Below are positions 11,976 through 23,068 of a stretch of 64,000 nt of DNA, piece after piece (within the stretch, counting starts at the first letter, position 1; each line of letters begins with the position of its first letter). Below the pieces are notes generated by a model. The model ran no database searches. It was not told the DNA's origin and was given only the letters and a program-made list of their open reading frames with translations. Source of the stretch: Heterohyrax brucei (Eukaryota; Chordata; Mammalia; Hyracoidea; Procaviidae); NCBI GenBank assembly GCA_028571685.1, contig CM053146.1, positions 113,311,431 through 113,375,430 of the forward strand, given 5' to 3'. The translations under genes and the position numbers were made by a program.

Positions 11976-12566
11976 ACTAAGCACATGTAAGTTGCAAAAA
12001 ATTTTCCTTCAGAAGTTTGAAGATGTATCCCCACTGACAAGTAGATTTGTAATGCCAGTCTAATTTTCTCGTACCTCTTGTGGGGAATGTACCTTTTCCC
12101 CTACCCTTCCCACTCTAGACAATTAGAATCTGATTATACTTTTTAAATTCTCTTTTGGTAAATGGTTGACCTTTAATACTTGTAATTATTTGTATTATGT
12201 GCAGCGCACACACACACCATGTGAGTATGTGTGAGAATATATATTTTCCTTATCACCTTCAACACCTCGGTGTTAAAATTCTACATCTTCCTCACTTTTA
12301 AAATCTTCTTTCACCTGTATATTTCTGCAGAGAGATGGTCTACTCCCATTGCTGCCAGCAGTCAGTGCTGGTCTCTCTCGTCTCTGCTCCTTGGTGTTGC
12401 TGCTGCTGCCCCAGGATCCTCTTTTAAAAATTACCTTGAACTTTCAAAGGGTCTGTGAGTTCAGAGGCAAAGGAATGCAGAAGCTAGAAGAACAGGAATA
12501 ACTTTAGAGCTGACTCTGAAGCCAGATTCTTAGCAAGGACAGTTTCTCTTCTCTGATGTCCAACCT
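11976..12566. other. Intergenic, no recognised feature
   Basis: No recognised gene or repeat. There is a short CA run near 12206-12217. Confidence 0.45.
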
Positions 12567-12726
12567 GGAAACCCTGGAGGTGTTGCAGGTAGGTGCTATG
12601 TCTGCTAACCAAAAGGTGGTAGTTCCAATCCACCAGGTGCTCCGTGGAAACTCTATGGGGGAGTTCTAGTCCGTCCTATAGGGTCACTATGAGTTAGAAT
12701 CGACTCAATGACAGTAGGTTTTGGTA
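12567..12726 (+). repeat. AfroSINE
   Basis: A complete SINE reads GGAAACCCTGG at the head, GCTAACCAAAAGG in the tRNA-like region, CCACCAGGTGCTC in the middle, and a tail with CCTATAGGGTCACTATGAG and ATCGACTC. Confidence 0.9.
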
Positions 12727-12816
12727 TCCAACTTGACTTCAGCTGTATGTTTTAAAACTCACTTTGTTTCATTGACTGAAATTCTGCTAATTAATACCTC
12801 TTCTAGTTTAGCAGGA

Positions 12817-13492
12817 AACCCTGGTGGCATAGTGGGTAAGGGCTATGGCTGCTGTCAGGGATTGAATCGTGTTCCCCCCAAATTATATGCAGCTATGTGG
12901 CTGGGCCGTGATTACCGGTGTTTTATGATTGTCCTCCATTTTGTGATTTTCCTGCACTGTATGTTAAAGAATTAGGGTGGAACTATAAATCCTTTTATAA
13001 GATCACCTCCTTGCTCCACTGTAAAGGGCATTTCCCTGGCTTGCACTACCCTTAATCCTTTCATCTTACCTGAGATACAAGGAAAGGGAAGCAAGCAGAG
13101 AATGGGGAACCTCACGCTATCAAGCAAGCAGCACCGGGAGAAGACTGCATCCTTCAGACCTGAGGTTCCTGTGCCAAGATGCTCCCTGGACAAGGACTGA
13201 TGCAATACCAGACTTTCCTCCAGAGCCGACGATGGGGGAAGCCTTCCCTGGAGCAGACATCCTGAATTTGGACTTGTAGCCTGCTGGACTGTGTAAGAAC
13301 AAATTTCCCTTTGTTAAAGCCATCCACTCAGTGGTATTTCTGTTAGAGCAGCACTAGCTGACTAAAAGAGCTGCTAAACAAAAGGTCAGCAGTTCCAGTC
13401 TACCAGGTGCTCCTTGGAGGCTCTGTGGGGACAGTTTTATTCTGTCCCATAGGTTAACTAGCAATCAGAATCAACTCTATGCCAGGGTTTTA
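12817..13492 (+). repeat. AfroSINE split by an LTR
   Basis: The head lies at 12817-12852 (GGAAACCCTGGTGGCATAG) and the rest at 13370-13492 (TAAACAAAAGGTCAGCAG onward). The halves are separated by the LTR at 12853-13369, which is flanked by the 5-bp duplication GCTGC. Confidence 0.9.
12853..13369 (+). mobile_element. Solitary LTR, MaLR/ERVL-like
   Basis: It begins TGTCAGGGATTGAATCGTG. Its 3' part contains TGAATTTGGACTTGTAGCC and then GCCATCCACTCAGTGG, TATTTCTGTTAGAGCAGCAC and GACTAAAAGA. This order is typical of MaLR (MST/MLT-like) LTRs: the TTTGGACTT block, then AATAAATTT-like text, then TTCTGTTA.AGCAGCAC. Perfect 5-bp duplications (GCTGC at 12848-12852 and 13370-13374) fit ERVL-type integration. 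It lies inside an AfroSINE, so it inserted after the SINE spread. Related copies are at 24894-25429 and 31684-32170. Confidence 0.65.
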
Positions 13493-13632
13493 TTTTTTGT
13501 ATACTGGGTTTACTTTAGCAAGCACTTAAAAAGGCAAATTAAGGCATTTGGGCCAGTTTCAGAGTTTTAATGGTTATCCACACTTTAGTGTGAAATAGTT
13601 CAGACGGCTGCTCTTTGTCTACCAGTGGGAAG

Positions 13633-13810
13633 GAGAGCAGTTCCTGGGTGGTACAAATGGTTAAGTTCTAGACGCACACTCAGAGGTGCCTTGTATAACA
13701 GGCCCGATAATATGCTTCCCAAAGGGCACAGGCTTGAAAACACTACGGGTCAGTTCTACTCAGCACACATGGGATACCCATGGCTTGGAATCAACTCCAC
13801 AATTAATAAC
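13633..13810 (+). repeat. AfroSINE, long variant
   Basis: The head reads AGTTCCTGGGTGGTACAAAT, with CAGAGGTGCCTTG in the middle and a tail GGAATCAACTCCA. This is the subfamily with the extra internal block. It is rather decayed. Confidence 0.75.
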
Positions 13811-14365
13811 AGCGGAGATGAAAGCTTTGATTGCAGGCAGGGAAAGGAACAAAATTATAATTTGACAGTTTAGGGACTTGTAATAGGAGATATAAACTAG
13901 TAGATGGTAGGTAGTCAGGGATGTAAATGGTGCCAGTGGTACATTTTGCCAACTTAAAAGTTGTACTCAGGGATGGTTCTATGCTGTATGGAAGTAGTGT
14001 TGTGTTGATGGATGAATATACATTTTTCTTTTATATCACAATCACCTATAAGTTTGTCTTCCTATTAACTATTTTGTTGTCTATTGCATCAACCAGGACT
14101 TCTAAAATAATGCTAACTAAATAGACAATGGGTAGCTAGATTCCTAGGCTTGTTCCTGAATTTAATTTGCATCCACTTAGAGATTTAGTCTTAAATATAA
14201 TTCTTACTTTTCACTAGGAGGACACATCCATAATTTTGTAAAGCGTGCTGAAAATTTTTATTACAAATAGATATTACCTTTTATCAAATGTCTTTTAATG
14301 AATTATTTTAAATTTTTATAACTTATCATAAATTTTGCAAGGTTTTCATATACCCATGTGCTTAC
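13811..14365. other. Intergenic, no recognised feature
   Basis: AT-rich. No gene or recognisable repeat was seen. Confidence 0.45.
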
Positions 14366-14520
14366 AGAGGAGTCCTAGTGGTAGAGTGCTTAAGAGCTGG
14401 GCTGCTAACTAAAAAGCTTGGGAATTCAAATCCACCAGTCACTGCTTGGAAACTCTATAGGGCAGTTCTACTCTGTCCTGTAGGGACACTATGAGTTGAA
14501 ATTAACAGCCATAGGTTTAT
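14366..14520 (+). repeat. AfroSINE
   Basis: GGAGTCCTAGTGGTAGAGTG at the head, GGCTGCTAACTAAAAAG in the middle, and GGGCAGTTCTACTCTGTCC in the tail. Confidence 0.88.
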
Positions 14521-15070
14521 TTATTTATTTTAGTTTGTACTTTTTACATCCTTATGATCCCTTCACCTCTAATTCAAACAAACAACATAATTTGTATCCT
14601 TCTGTAGTTTTCACCATAAGAATGTAATTCTATACCTATATACATTGTATACTTGTTTTTGCACCTCATTTTTCTCATTCAACAATATTTCATGGAAATC
14701 CCTCAGAGTTAAACAGACTTTATGTTTCAGTCCTGGGTCTGCATATTTATTAATTGTTTGTCCTCAGATTAAGTATAATTTCCATCAGAAGACTTGTCAC
14801 CTAAATAGGAGGATCATACTCTTTTCTTGCTATTCTGAGGGGCATACAGAAAGCAATAAACATGGAACTCGGCCAACAGTAGATCCCAAACAAGTGTTAC
14901 TTAAGCTCACGTGCTGTACAGGGACAGGGAACCCTTTTACCTTTTTTGCAATCGTGATCTTTGGTCTGAGGTTTGGTCACTTGGCCTATGTCAGAAAGCT
15001 GCTGCGGGGTCATGAGGGTCACTGTGTAGCTATTTGGTTAACAGCCAAGTTCTGGGACCTCATGATGGGT
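14521..15070. other. Intergenic, no recognised feature
   Basis: Unclassified sequence. The text around 14640-14710 has the look of an old LINE, but this could not be settled. Confidence 0.4.
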
Positions 15071-15235
15071 CTTTGAATCCACGTGCCATCACTTCCTAGC
15101 TATGTTACTTTGAGGGAGCTTCTTAACCTCTCTCTGGTTCAGCTGCCTCATTTTTAAAATGAAATAATGGCACTTACCTCTATGGGATGAATTATCATGA
15201 ACTCAAAGTAAGACGATGCTTTCGACGTATGTAGA
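15071..15235 (+). repeat. MIR SINE fragment
   Basis: CACTTCCTAGCTATGTTACTT, then CTTAACCTCTCTCTGGTTCAG and CTCATTTTTAAAATGAAATAAT, follow the conserved core of the mammalian-wide MIR element. Confidence 0.75.
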
Positions 15236-15499
15236 ATTTTAGCTGGTACACTCAAAGTCAACAGTAAACATAACTGAGTGAAGCCAAAAGAGTACTGAGT
15301 TTTTACACAACTAATACATGCCTTGCGTGTTTGTTTGCTGGGGGCAGGTAGACACGCTCATAGTCATTGTCATACCAACCCTCATGGGTAAGTTGTTACC
15401 CTCCCCCCCCAAATTACCTTAGCCACTTAAGAAAGTACATGGTGGTTGGTGGGCTCCTTGTTATTTCCGTAAAAATATGATACAGTCTTTTGTATTCAA

Positions 15500-15620
15500 A
15501 AGGCCTAACTTTGAATTCTGGTTCTACCATACCACACTGGATATGTGACTTTGGGCAAATTATTATAAACTCTAGACACTCGTTTTTTTTGTAGATTGGG
15601 AATCATGATGTTCACCTGAA
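15500..15620 (+). repeat. MIR SINE fragment
   Basis: The MIR core is recognisable as GATATGTGACTTTGGGCAAAT followed by a TTGTAGATTGGGAATCATG end. Confidence 0.65.
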
Positions 15621-15639
15621 AGAGTTGCTAAGGACTGAA

Positions 15640-16373
15640 AAATGAACTTTCCCACAAGTGTGGTCTTTGTTTCTCGTTCCTCTTTCCTTGGTGGTAGCTT
15701 CTAAACCCTTGGAATTTCTCAAGTAATGAATGGAATGTCTTTGTTATTTGGGAAGGGCCCCAGACAATACCTGCTAGTTTATGTTAATGAGATGACTGCT
15801 GGTAGACGGGGACCTTGCCAGAAAGACTCACCTAGAGAGGAGCGGGCCTGCAGAGAGAACTCAGTCAAATAACTCCTGCTTACATCAGTCCTGTGTACCG
15901 ACTGGAACCCCAATGACTAGTGATGAGATCAGTCTTGCCTTTGAAGTGACACCCCAATGAAAACTCAATACTGAAGCTCAGGTAAGTTTCTCTGATTAAC
16001 AGTACACTGAGATGCTGGGCGGTGAGGCCTCCTGACCCTGTGGAGAGAGAGGGTCCTTCCAGGCCTGGCTTTATGGGTCTCTTTTGGCTGGTTCTAAATT
16101 GTGCGCTGTTTTTTATTGTTTTGCTATAACAAAACTTTAATCTTAAGTGTAGTGCTTATCTGAGTTCTCAGAGTCCTTCTAGTGAACTTTCGAGCCTGGG
16201 AAGGTAGTGGGAACCCCTGAATTTGTAGCCAGTTGGCCAAACATACAAGTGGCCTGAGAGCCCCTGAGCTTGAGGCTAGAATCTAAAGTGAGGATATTCT
16301 TGGGAAGGGCTGTGCCTTCCTTAATCTGTCAAGTTCGGCCCAACAATTTAATCAGTGATTTAGCAGTTGCTTT
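15640..16373. other. Intergenic, no recognised feature
   Basis: No gene or recognisable repeat was seen. Parts are less AT-rich than the surroundings. Confidence 0.4.
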
Positions 16374-16543
16374 GGAAACCCTGGTAGCATAGTAGTTAAG
16401 TGCTACATCTGCTAACCAGAAGGTCAACAGTTCAATCCTCCAGGATCATCTTGGAAAGAAACTTTGTCGGGCAGTTCTACCCTGGCCTATGGGGTTGCTG
16501 TGAGTTGAAATCAACTAACAGCAGTGAGGTTGGCAGTTTTGGG
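16374..16543 (+). repeat. AfroSINE
   Basis: GGAAACCCTGGTAGCATAG at the head, CTGCTAACCAGAAGG in the middle, and GGGGTTGCTGTGAGTTG in the tail. Confidence 0.9.
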
Positions 16544-16684
16544 GGGGGGGTGTTGCGAATACAGTAAAGTAACATACAGAAGGAACTGCTCACGGTGGCT
16601 GGTACATATCAAGTGCTCTGGCTGGCTAGTTTCCTCTGCTGATGTTACAGTCCAGCCTTGGGACTGAATGAGCTTTGGTTGGCT

Positions 16685-17210
16685 TGTTATCACAAATGTA
16701 AGTGGAGTTCATGCCACCTGTCAGTCTTTGGGACAGAAGTGAGACGAGAAGCAAGATGTTTAGTTATGTACCTGTACACAAGTATACAGAGGGGATAGAT
16801 TCCTGCGAAGTTGTCCTTTCTGAAATGGAGACCAGCTGGAGCTTTTACAGGAAGGGGGGCTAAGGTTTTCTGAGTCCTAGAAATTTGTAGAACTTTAATT
16901 CTTCCTTGGGTGGTTACAGTGGTCTTGTCTTAGATATGTTGATATCTTGATTGGTATTTTGGGCCTGGAGGTGATCTGGCCATCATAAAGTTCCCTGCCA
17001 CAAGGGAAATTCCTTTGTTTTTCTTTTATGGTTTTAGATTATTATCACTTGTTTTTCCACAGTCCTGAAGATGGCATAGATTGGATCTTGCCCCCGAGAG
17101 AAACAATGGATTCATGCTTGGAGGCAGAACTAAGAAACAAAAAAAAAAAATGTGGGTTATGTTTAAGATGTGGCCAGTGATTTTACTCAGCCTGTTTTGG
17201 GCAGACCTAG
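16685..17210 (-). mobile_element. Second LTR of the ERVK-like family, antisense
   Basis: It aligns along its length with the LTR at 11328-11855. The shared landmarks are the GAGTTCATGCCACCTG start, the TTTTATGGTTTTAGATTAT block, CCACAGTCCT and a final TTTTACTC. No primer-binding site or internal sequence was found beside it, so it is probably a solitary LTR from a separate insertion rather than the partner of the first. Confidence 0.6.
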
Positions 17211-17623
17211 GAATCTAACCACTCTTCATAGGTCTCAGCTGCAAAAATGGGTAGTTTCAGAATATAAGTTCACAGCAGGTTGGGGCACACCTGTATCATG
17301 ACTGTCCATTCTGTTCGGGTGGCTCTTTACATTCTCCAGCAGGTGTGTGTATGGGGGGAGGATACCATGTGTTTGCTGCTTTGTTCTCACTATTATCCTT
17401 TGCCAACTCTTTTTGTCCCCTTCCTATATGTGGAGATACATGATTTTGTTTCTGGTCAGTTAACTTGCCCTCTGGGGCAGAGATCCGCTGCTGGCCAGGC
17501 AAGTTTGCAGGATGACTATCATGTGTGTTTGCAGTTCAGGGACATGGGAATGGGGCCAGAATGAGCCTGGAACATGCCCAGCAATGTCAGCTGCCTGTCT
17601 TGCCCTCACTGGGGTACCACCTT
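17211..17623. other. Intergenic, no recognised feature
   Basis: Not assigned. It lies between the LTR and the palindrome. Confidence 0.4.
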
Positions 17624-18227
17624 CCTCCGGGGACATCTATTTCTTTCTGAAATCTGCACAGAAGCCCTCTCACCACCCTTCAAAGTGAAGCAATACAAAG
17701 ATGGACACTATTCTTAAGTTTTTCAGGTAGTCATCTTCAACGTAAACATAGATTTTTTTTTCAAAAGAACAATTCAAGGGATAGGCATCACTATATCAGA
17801 CAGTTTGTCTTTTGTTTCTTCTTGAAACTGTTTGCTTCTGTGACAAGATGGTGTTTTAAAAATCCACATGGAGGTTAGTAGGTATAGTTTGCTCTCTGGG
17901 CCTGTAGAACAAACTTTTTTCTTCTTAAAGAAGAAGAAAGAAAGTAAAAATCCTATCCCTTCATGTTGCACTCAGACTTGGGGAGTCAGTTCACAGTTTT
18001 TCTGCAAAAAGAAGCAAAAGCGTTGGGTTTTATGAATTAAGCAAACAATTTCAGAAAGAAATGAACGATAAACCTGTTCCTTGAATTGTTCTCTTGAAAA
18101 AAATTTGTGTTTGCGTTCAAGATGACCACCGGAAAAACTTATAGTAACGTCCTTCTTTGTAGTGCTTAACTTTGAAGGGTGGTGAGAGAGCTTCTGTGTA
18201 GATTTCAGAAATAGATGTCCGTGGAGG
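17624..18227. repeat. Large imperfect palindrome (inverted repeat)
   Basis: The left arm from 17624 and the right arm ending at 18227 are reverse complements over at least their outer 150 bp. Paired landmarks are CACCACCCTTCAAAGT (left) with ACTTTGAAGGGTGGTG (right), and AGAACAATTCAAGG (left) with CCTTGAATTGTTCT (right). Weaker pairing continues inward (AAGCAAACAATTTC region). At the centre near 17927 is an 8-bp perfect hairpin, TTCTTCTT-A-AAGAAGAA. The identity of the element is unknown; a fold-back transposon or an inverted duplication are both possible. Confidence 0.8.
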
Positions 18228-18504
18228 ACTTAAGTATGATTCAGCAGCACCCTCTTGTGGGCGTGTTCAAGAACTATACCAGACTGAGATGTAAAGAAAT
18301 CTTGAGACTTTCAAGAAGAAAACACTTAAAGACTAATTTATTTTTCCTTTTTAATACATAATAATATGATAGGCTTCCAATTTCTACAAGGATATTTAAT
18401 TTCTTAGACCTCTTTTAGATGACTTTTTTTGTAGTAATTCAGTTGAACAAATAGAAACCGCGTTTCTGTTGAATTATAGTATATTCCTTTTGGGCCATGT
18501 TTCT
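18228..18504. other. Intergenic, no recognised feature
   Basis: Nothing was recognised between the palindrome and the next SINE. Confidence 0.4.
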
Positions 18505-18665
18505 GCATGCCTGGTGACGTAGTGATTGAGTGCTACAGCTGCTGATCGAAAAGTCAGCAGTTCGATGCACCAGGCACTCTTGGAAACTGTATGGGGTAGT
18601 TCTCTTCCGTCCTGCAGGGTCGCTATGAGTAAGAAATAGACTCAATGGCAGGGAGTTTGCTTTTT
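18505..18665 (+). repeat. AfroSINE
   Basis: TGCCTGGTGACGTAGTGATT at the head, CTGCTGATCGAAAAGTCAGC in the middle, and CAGGGTCGCTATGAG in the tail, then a T-rich end. Confidence 0.88.
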
Positions 18666-19044
18666 CTTGTTTTTTTTTTTTTTTTCTTGGCCTTCCTCCA
18701 CTTTAGCAGCTCATCTCTGGGAAGTGAAGCCCAGTTCTACCATTGTTAAAGAAGATTCTGTCATTGGAAGATTGATTCAGAAGGTTCAGCCACTGGAGTG
18801 GGTGTTGGCTAACACCATGGGAATGGTAGAATCTTTTCAACAACATGTAGCTCCTTTTTGATATCATTTTCTTTGCTGTGAATATCAAGTATTTGTACTA
18901 CTTGTTAAAGGAATTAATCCAGATAATCACAATTTAAAATGTTTCATATTTTCTATCAGACTTCTGGGGAAAAAAATCAGAAGCCACTGAAGAGAAACAC
19001 GCAGTTGAGTCAAGTGGGGAATATGTGAACGTAATGAAAAAATA
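18666..19044. other. Intergenic, no recognised feature
   Basis: No gene or clear repeat was seen after the poly(T) tract. Confidence 0.4.
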
Positions 19045-19320
19045 TGGATTAAAATTATGAATCCCAGCCTGTGCTAGCTGGTGTTTTTTGAACCTTAGTT
19101 TCTTTAGCAGTGAAATGGAACTGCCATGAGGATTAAAGGGAACCCTGGTGGCCTAGTGGTTAAGAGCTACTGCTGCTAACCAAAAGATCTGCAGTTCGAT
19201 TTCACCAGGTGCTCCTTGGAAACTGACTCGTGGGCAATGGATTTGTTTTTTTGTGAGGGTTAAATAAGATGATGTATATTAAAATCTTAGAACAGTGTGT
19301 AGAAGTTTAATAAATGTCAA
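19045..19320 (+). repeat. MIR SINE interrupted by an AfroSINE
   Basis: MIR text (ATGAGGATTAAA, then AATAAGATGATGTATAT and TTAATAAATGTCAAG) flanks the AfroSINE at 19138-19252. Near-identical GAGGATTAAA and GAGGGTTAAA sit on either side as a target-site duplication. Confidence 0.7.
19138..19252 (+). repeat. AfroSINE, internally deleted
   Basis: The head and middle are normal (GGGAACCCTGGTGGCCTAG, CACCAGGTGCTCCTTGG). The text then jumps straight to the ACTCGTGGGCAATGG end, losing about 50 bp of the tail region. Confidence 0.88.
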
Positions 19321-19419
19321 GTCTCCTACCCTATGTCATGTAGGGAAAAAAAAAGATTAACAAGAGAGCTCAGGGTTGTGGAATTGGAATTAACAGACGA
19401 TGCAGATGCTGTAGCTTTA

Positions 19420-19587
19420 AAGAAAACCCTGGTGCCACAGTGGCTAACCAAAAGTCAGCAGTTCGAATCTGCTAGGCTGAATCCACCAGGTGCTCCTTGG
19501 AAACTCTATGAAGCAGTTTTACTCTGCCCTACAGAGTTGCTATGAAATGCAATCGACTCGATGGCAGTGGGTTTGGTTTTTGGTTTT
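19420..19587 (+). repeat. AfroSINE
   Basis: AAAACCCTGGTGCCACAGTGG at the head, with TCCACCAGGTGCTCCTTGG in the middle and ATCGACTCGATGGCAGTGGG in the tail. Confidence 0.92.
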
Positions 19588-19598
19588 GATAGCTTTAA

Positions 19599-19766
19599 AA
19601 GGACCCCGGGTGGTGAAATGGTTCAGAGCTCATCTGCTAACCAAGAGTTAGTTTGAAACCACCAGCCGCTCTGCTGGAGAAAGATGTGGCAGTCTGCTTC
19701 CCTAAAGACTGCCGCCTTGGAAATGCTATGAAACAGTTCTACTCTGTCTTTCAGAGTTGTTGTTGT
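19599..19766 (+). repeat. AfroSINE, variant with extra middle block
   Basis: The ACCCCGGGTGGTGAAATGG head is followed by GGAGAAAGATGTGGCAGTC and CTGCTTCCCTAAAGACTG, the diagnostic insert of one AfroSINE subfamily. Confidence 0.88.
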
Positions 19767-20302
19767 TACCAGGTGGCCTTCAGATGCCATATTGAACCAC
19801 ATAACTGAATAAACTAATCCTTAGCAAGCAAAACCTGCCAACGAAGGTGGTTGGTTTGGGCTATGGTGTTGATTCAAGGAGACTGACTCAACACTCTAAA
19901 GATGTTGCTGTTGTTAGGTGCCGTCAATCAGTTCTGACTCAGCAACTCTGCGTACAGTGGAGTAACACACAACCTGGTTCTACACCATCCGCACAATTCT
20001 TCCTATGTTTGAGGCTGTTGTTGCAGCTACTGTGTCATTTTATGTCACGGAGCTCTTCCTCTTCTTCAGTGACCTTTTACCCGGCCAAGCATGATGCCTT
20101 TCTCCAAGGATTTGTCCCTCCTGACAACACACCCAAAGTACGTGACAACGCATCTCACCATTCTGGCTTCTAAGGAATGTTCTGGCTATACTTCTTCCAA
20201 GACAGATTAGTTCATTCTCCCAGCAGACCTTTGTATATTCGTGTTCTTCGGCACGGTAACTCAAAGACATCAGTTCTTTCTCAGCCTTCCCTATTCATTT
20301 GC

Positions 20303-20551
20303 TCATTTTTCCCATGCATACAAGGAGACTGAAAATACCACGGCTTGGATCAAGTGCACTGTAGTCCTCAAGGTAACATCTTTGCTTGTTAATACTTTAA
20401 AGAGATTTTTTGCAGATTTGCCCAGTGCAATACATTCTTTGATTTCTTGATTGCTGCTTCTGTGGCCATTGATTGTGGCAGTAAGTAACGCAAAATCCTT
20501 GACAACTTCAATATTTTCTCCATTTATCCTGTTGCTTATTGGTCCAGTCAT
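20303..20551 (-). pseudogene. RTE reverse-transcriptase fragment
   Basis: An open stretch of 82 codons encodes the region after the catalytic RT motifs: the EVVKDFALLTATI block, GKSAKNLFKVLTSKDVTLR, and FSVSLYAWE. The last corresponds to the YGCE(S/T)W motif of functional RTE/BovB proteins and is degraded here. It is a remnant, not a host gene. Confidence 0.8.
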
Positions 20552-21129
20552 GAGGATTTTTGTTTTTAAATACTGACATATAATTCATTCTGAAGTCTGT
20601 AGACTTTGATCTTTATAAGTAAGTGCTTCCAGTTCTCTTCATTTTCAGTCAGTTAGATGGTGTCATCGTAACAGCAGTTACTAACGGTCCTCCCCTGTCA
20701 CCATGCCCTTTGTTCTTCACATATGTAGTCCAGTTTCTTGGAGTATTTGTTCAGCATACCAACTGAATATGACACATACCTTTCCTGATTTTCAGCCATT
20801 CAGTTCTGTTTACATGACTGCTTCTTAGTCAATATATAGGTTCTACATGAGTACAATTAAGTGTTATGGCATTACCATTCTTCCAGATATTATCCATAAT
20901 TTGTTACGATCCACACAGTCAAATGCCTTTACACGGTCGGCAAAGCACAAGTAAATATCTTCCCTGTTTTCTCTGCTTTTAGCTGGGATTCATCTGACGT
21001 CAATATTGATATCCCTTGTTCTAAGCCTCTTCTGAATCTGGCTTGAATTTATGACAGTTTCCTGTGGATATACTGCTGCAACACTCTCTGAATGATCTCC
21101 ATAGAATTTTACTTGTGTCTGATATTAAT

Positions 21130-21300
21130 GGACTTCTGGTGGCGCAGTGGTTAAGAGCTCAGCCCCTAATCAAAAGGTCGGCAGTTTGACTGTCAGCTGC
21201 CCCTTTAGAAACCCTGTGGGGCAGTTCCAGTCTGTAGCTTGGTGTCGCTATGAGTCAGAGTCAATTTGATGGCAACAGGTTTGTTTTTCATTTTTTTATG
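21130..21300 (+). repeat. AfroSINE inserted in the RTE LINE
   Basis: GGACTTCTGGTGGCGCAGTGG at the head and TCGCTATGAGTCAGAGTCAA in the tail. The target-site duplication TGATATTAAT is exact at 21120-21129 and 21301-21310. Confidence 0.93.
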
Positions 21301-22936
21301 TGATATTAATCATGTTGCTTGATAATTTCTCCATTCAGCAGTGTCACCTTTCTTGGGAATAGGCACAAATATGGATCTCTTCCAGTCGGTTGGCCAGGTA
21401 GCTGTCTTCCAAATTTCCTGGCATAGACCAATAAGCATTTCCAGCATTGCATCCATGTGTTAAAACATCTCAGTGCTTATTCTGTCAACCCCCGAAGCCT
21501 TGTTTTTCACCAGTGCATCCAGCGCAGCTTGGATTTATTCCTTCGGTACCCAGGGTTCTTGCTCATGTGTTACCCCTTGAAGTTGTTGAACATCCATTAA
21601 TTGTTTTGGGTGTATGACTTTGTATATTTCTTCCATCTTCTTTTGATGCTTTCTGTGTTGTTCAATAATTTGCCTGTAGAATCCTTCACTATTGCAAGTT
21701 GAGGCTTGATTATGTTTCTTTGTTTGTTTTTTCCCAGCCTCAGAAATGCTCAAAGTGTTCTTCCCTTTTGGTTTTCTAACTCCAGGCCATTGCCCATTTC
21801 TTTTTGATACTTTTCTTTGCCTTTTTGAGCCACCCTTTGAAATGTCCATCATTCACTTTAGTTACTTTATGTTCAAGAGCAAGTTTCATAGTTTCTTTTG
21901 CCGTTTGTTTTGGTTTTTTATTTCTTTCCTGTGTGTTTAATGACCTTTGGCTTTCTTCAGGCAGGATTTTCTTGACATTATTCAAAAATTATTCTGGTCT
22001 CAGGTCATTAGTGTTCAGTGCATCAAATCTATTCTTGAGATGGTGTCTAAATTTAGGTGGGATATTCTTAAAGTTGTATTTTGGCTTTCATGGACTTATT
22101 TTAATTTTTTTCAGCTTCAGCTTGAACTTTCATGTAAGCAATTGATGGTCCGTTCTGCAGTCAACCCTTGGCCTTTCCTGACTGATAACGTTTGGCCTCT
22201 GCATTGTCTCTTTCCATAGATGTAGTTGATCCGATTTCTGTGTATTTCACATGGTTAAGTCCATCTGTATAGATTATGTTGTTGAAAAAGGATATCTCCA
22301 GCAAACAAGCTGCTTGTCTTGCACGGTTCTATCATGGGATACCTGGCATCGTTTTTATCACTGAGTTCATATTTTCCAGCTACCCATCCTCCATTGTTTC
22401 TAACATTCACATTTTTAACCACCAATAATTTTCAAAGCATCTTCATAGTATGCTTGATCAATTCAGTCTGCAGAAGTTGCTGAAATCTTCCATTTCCTTG
22501 TCTGTGGCATTAGTGGTTGGTACTTAAGTTTGAATAAGACTCACATGGACTGGTCTTCCATATTAGCCTCTTGTTGATGATACTGTACTTCAGGACAGAG
22601 CTTGAAATGTTCTTCTTTGATGGTGAATGTGATTCTGTTCCTATTCAATTTGTCGTTCCTGGCACAGTAGACCATGTGATTGTCTGGATGAGCATGACTA
22701 ATTCCAGTCTATTTCAGCTTACTAATGTCTAAAATACCTATTTTCAAGCATTTAATTTCATTTTTGACAACTTCGAATTTTCCTAGATTCATACTTTGTA
22801 TATTCCATGCTCAAACTACTAATGGATATTTGCAGAGGTTTCTACTCATTTCAGTCATGCCATATCAGCACATGAAGGTCCTGAAAACTTGTCTCCATTC
22901 ACAGATTTAAGGTTGACTCTACTTCAAGGGGAAATC

Positions 22937-23068
22937 CTGCTAACAAAAGGTCAACAGTTCAAATCTGCCAGGAGCTCCTTGGAAACTATGGGGCAGTTCT
23001 TCCCTGTCCTATAGGGTCACTATGAGTTGGAATCGACTCCACAGCAATGGGTGTGGGTTTTTTTCTTT
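22937..23068 (+). repeat. AfroSINE, 5'-shortened, inserted in the RTE LINE
   Basis: It starts in the tRNA-like region (CTGCTAACAAAAGGTCAAC) and ends CGACTCCACAGCAATGGG plus a T-rich tail. Related TACTTCAAGGGG and TACTTTGAGGAG flank it. Confidence 0.88.

Noticed and set aside
12567-12726. tRNA gene in the SINE head
   Set aside because: AfroSINE heads are tRNA-derived, but no intact cloverleaf is present and the copies are dispersed repeats.
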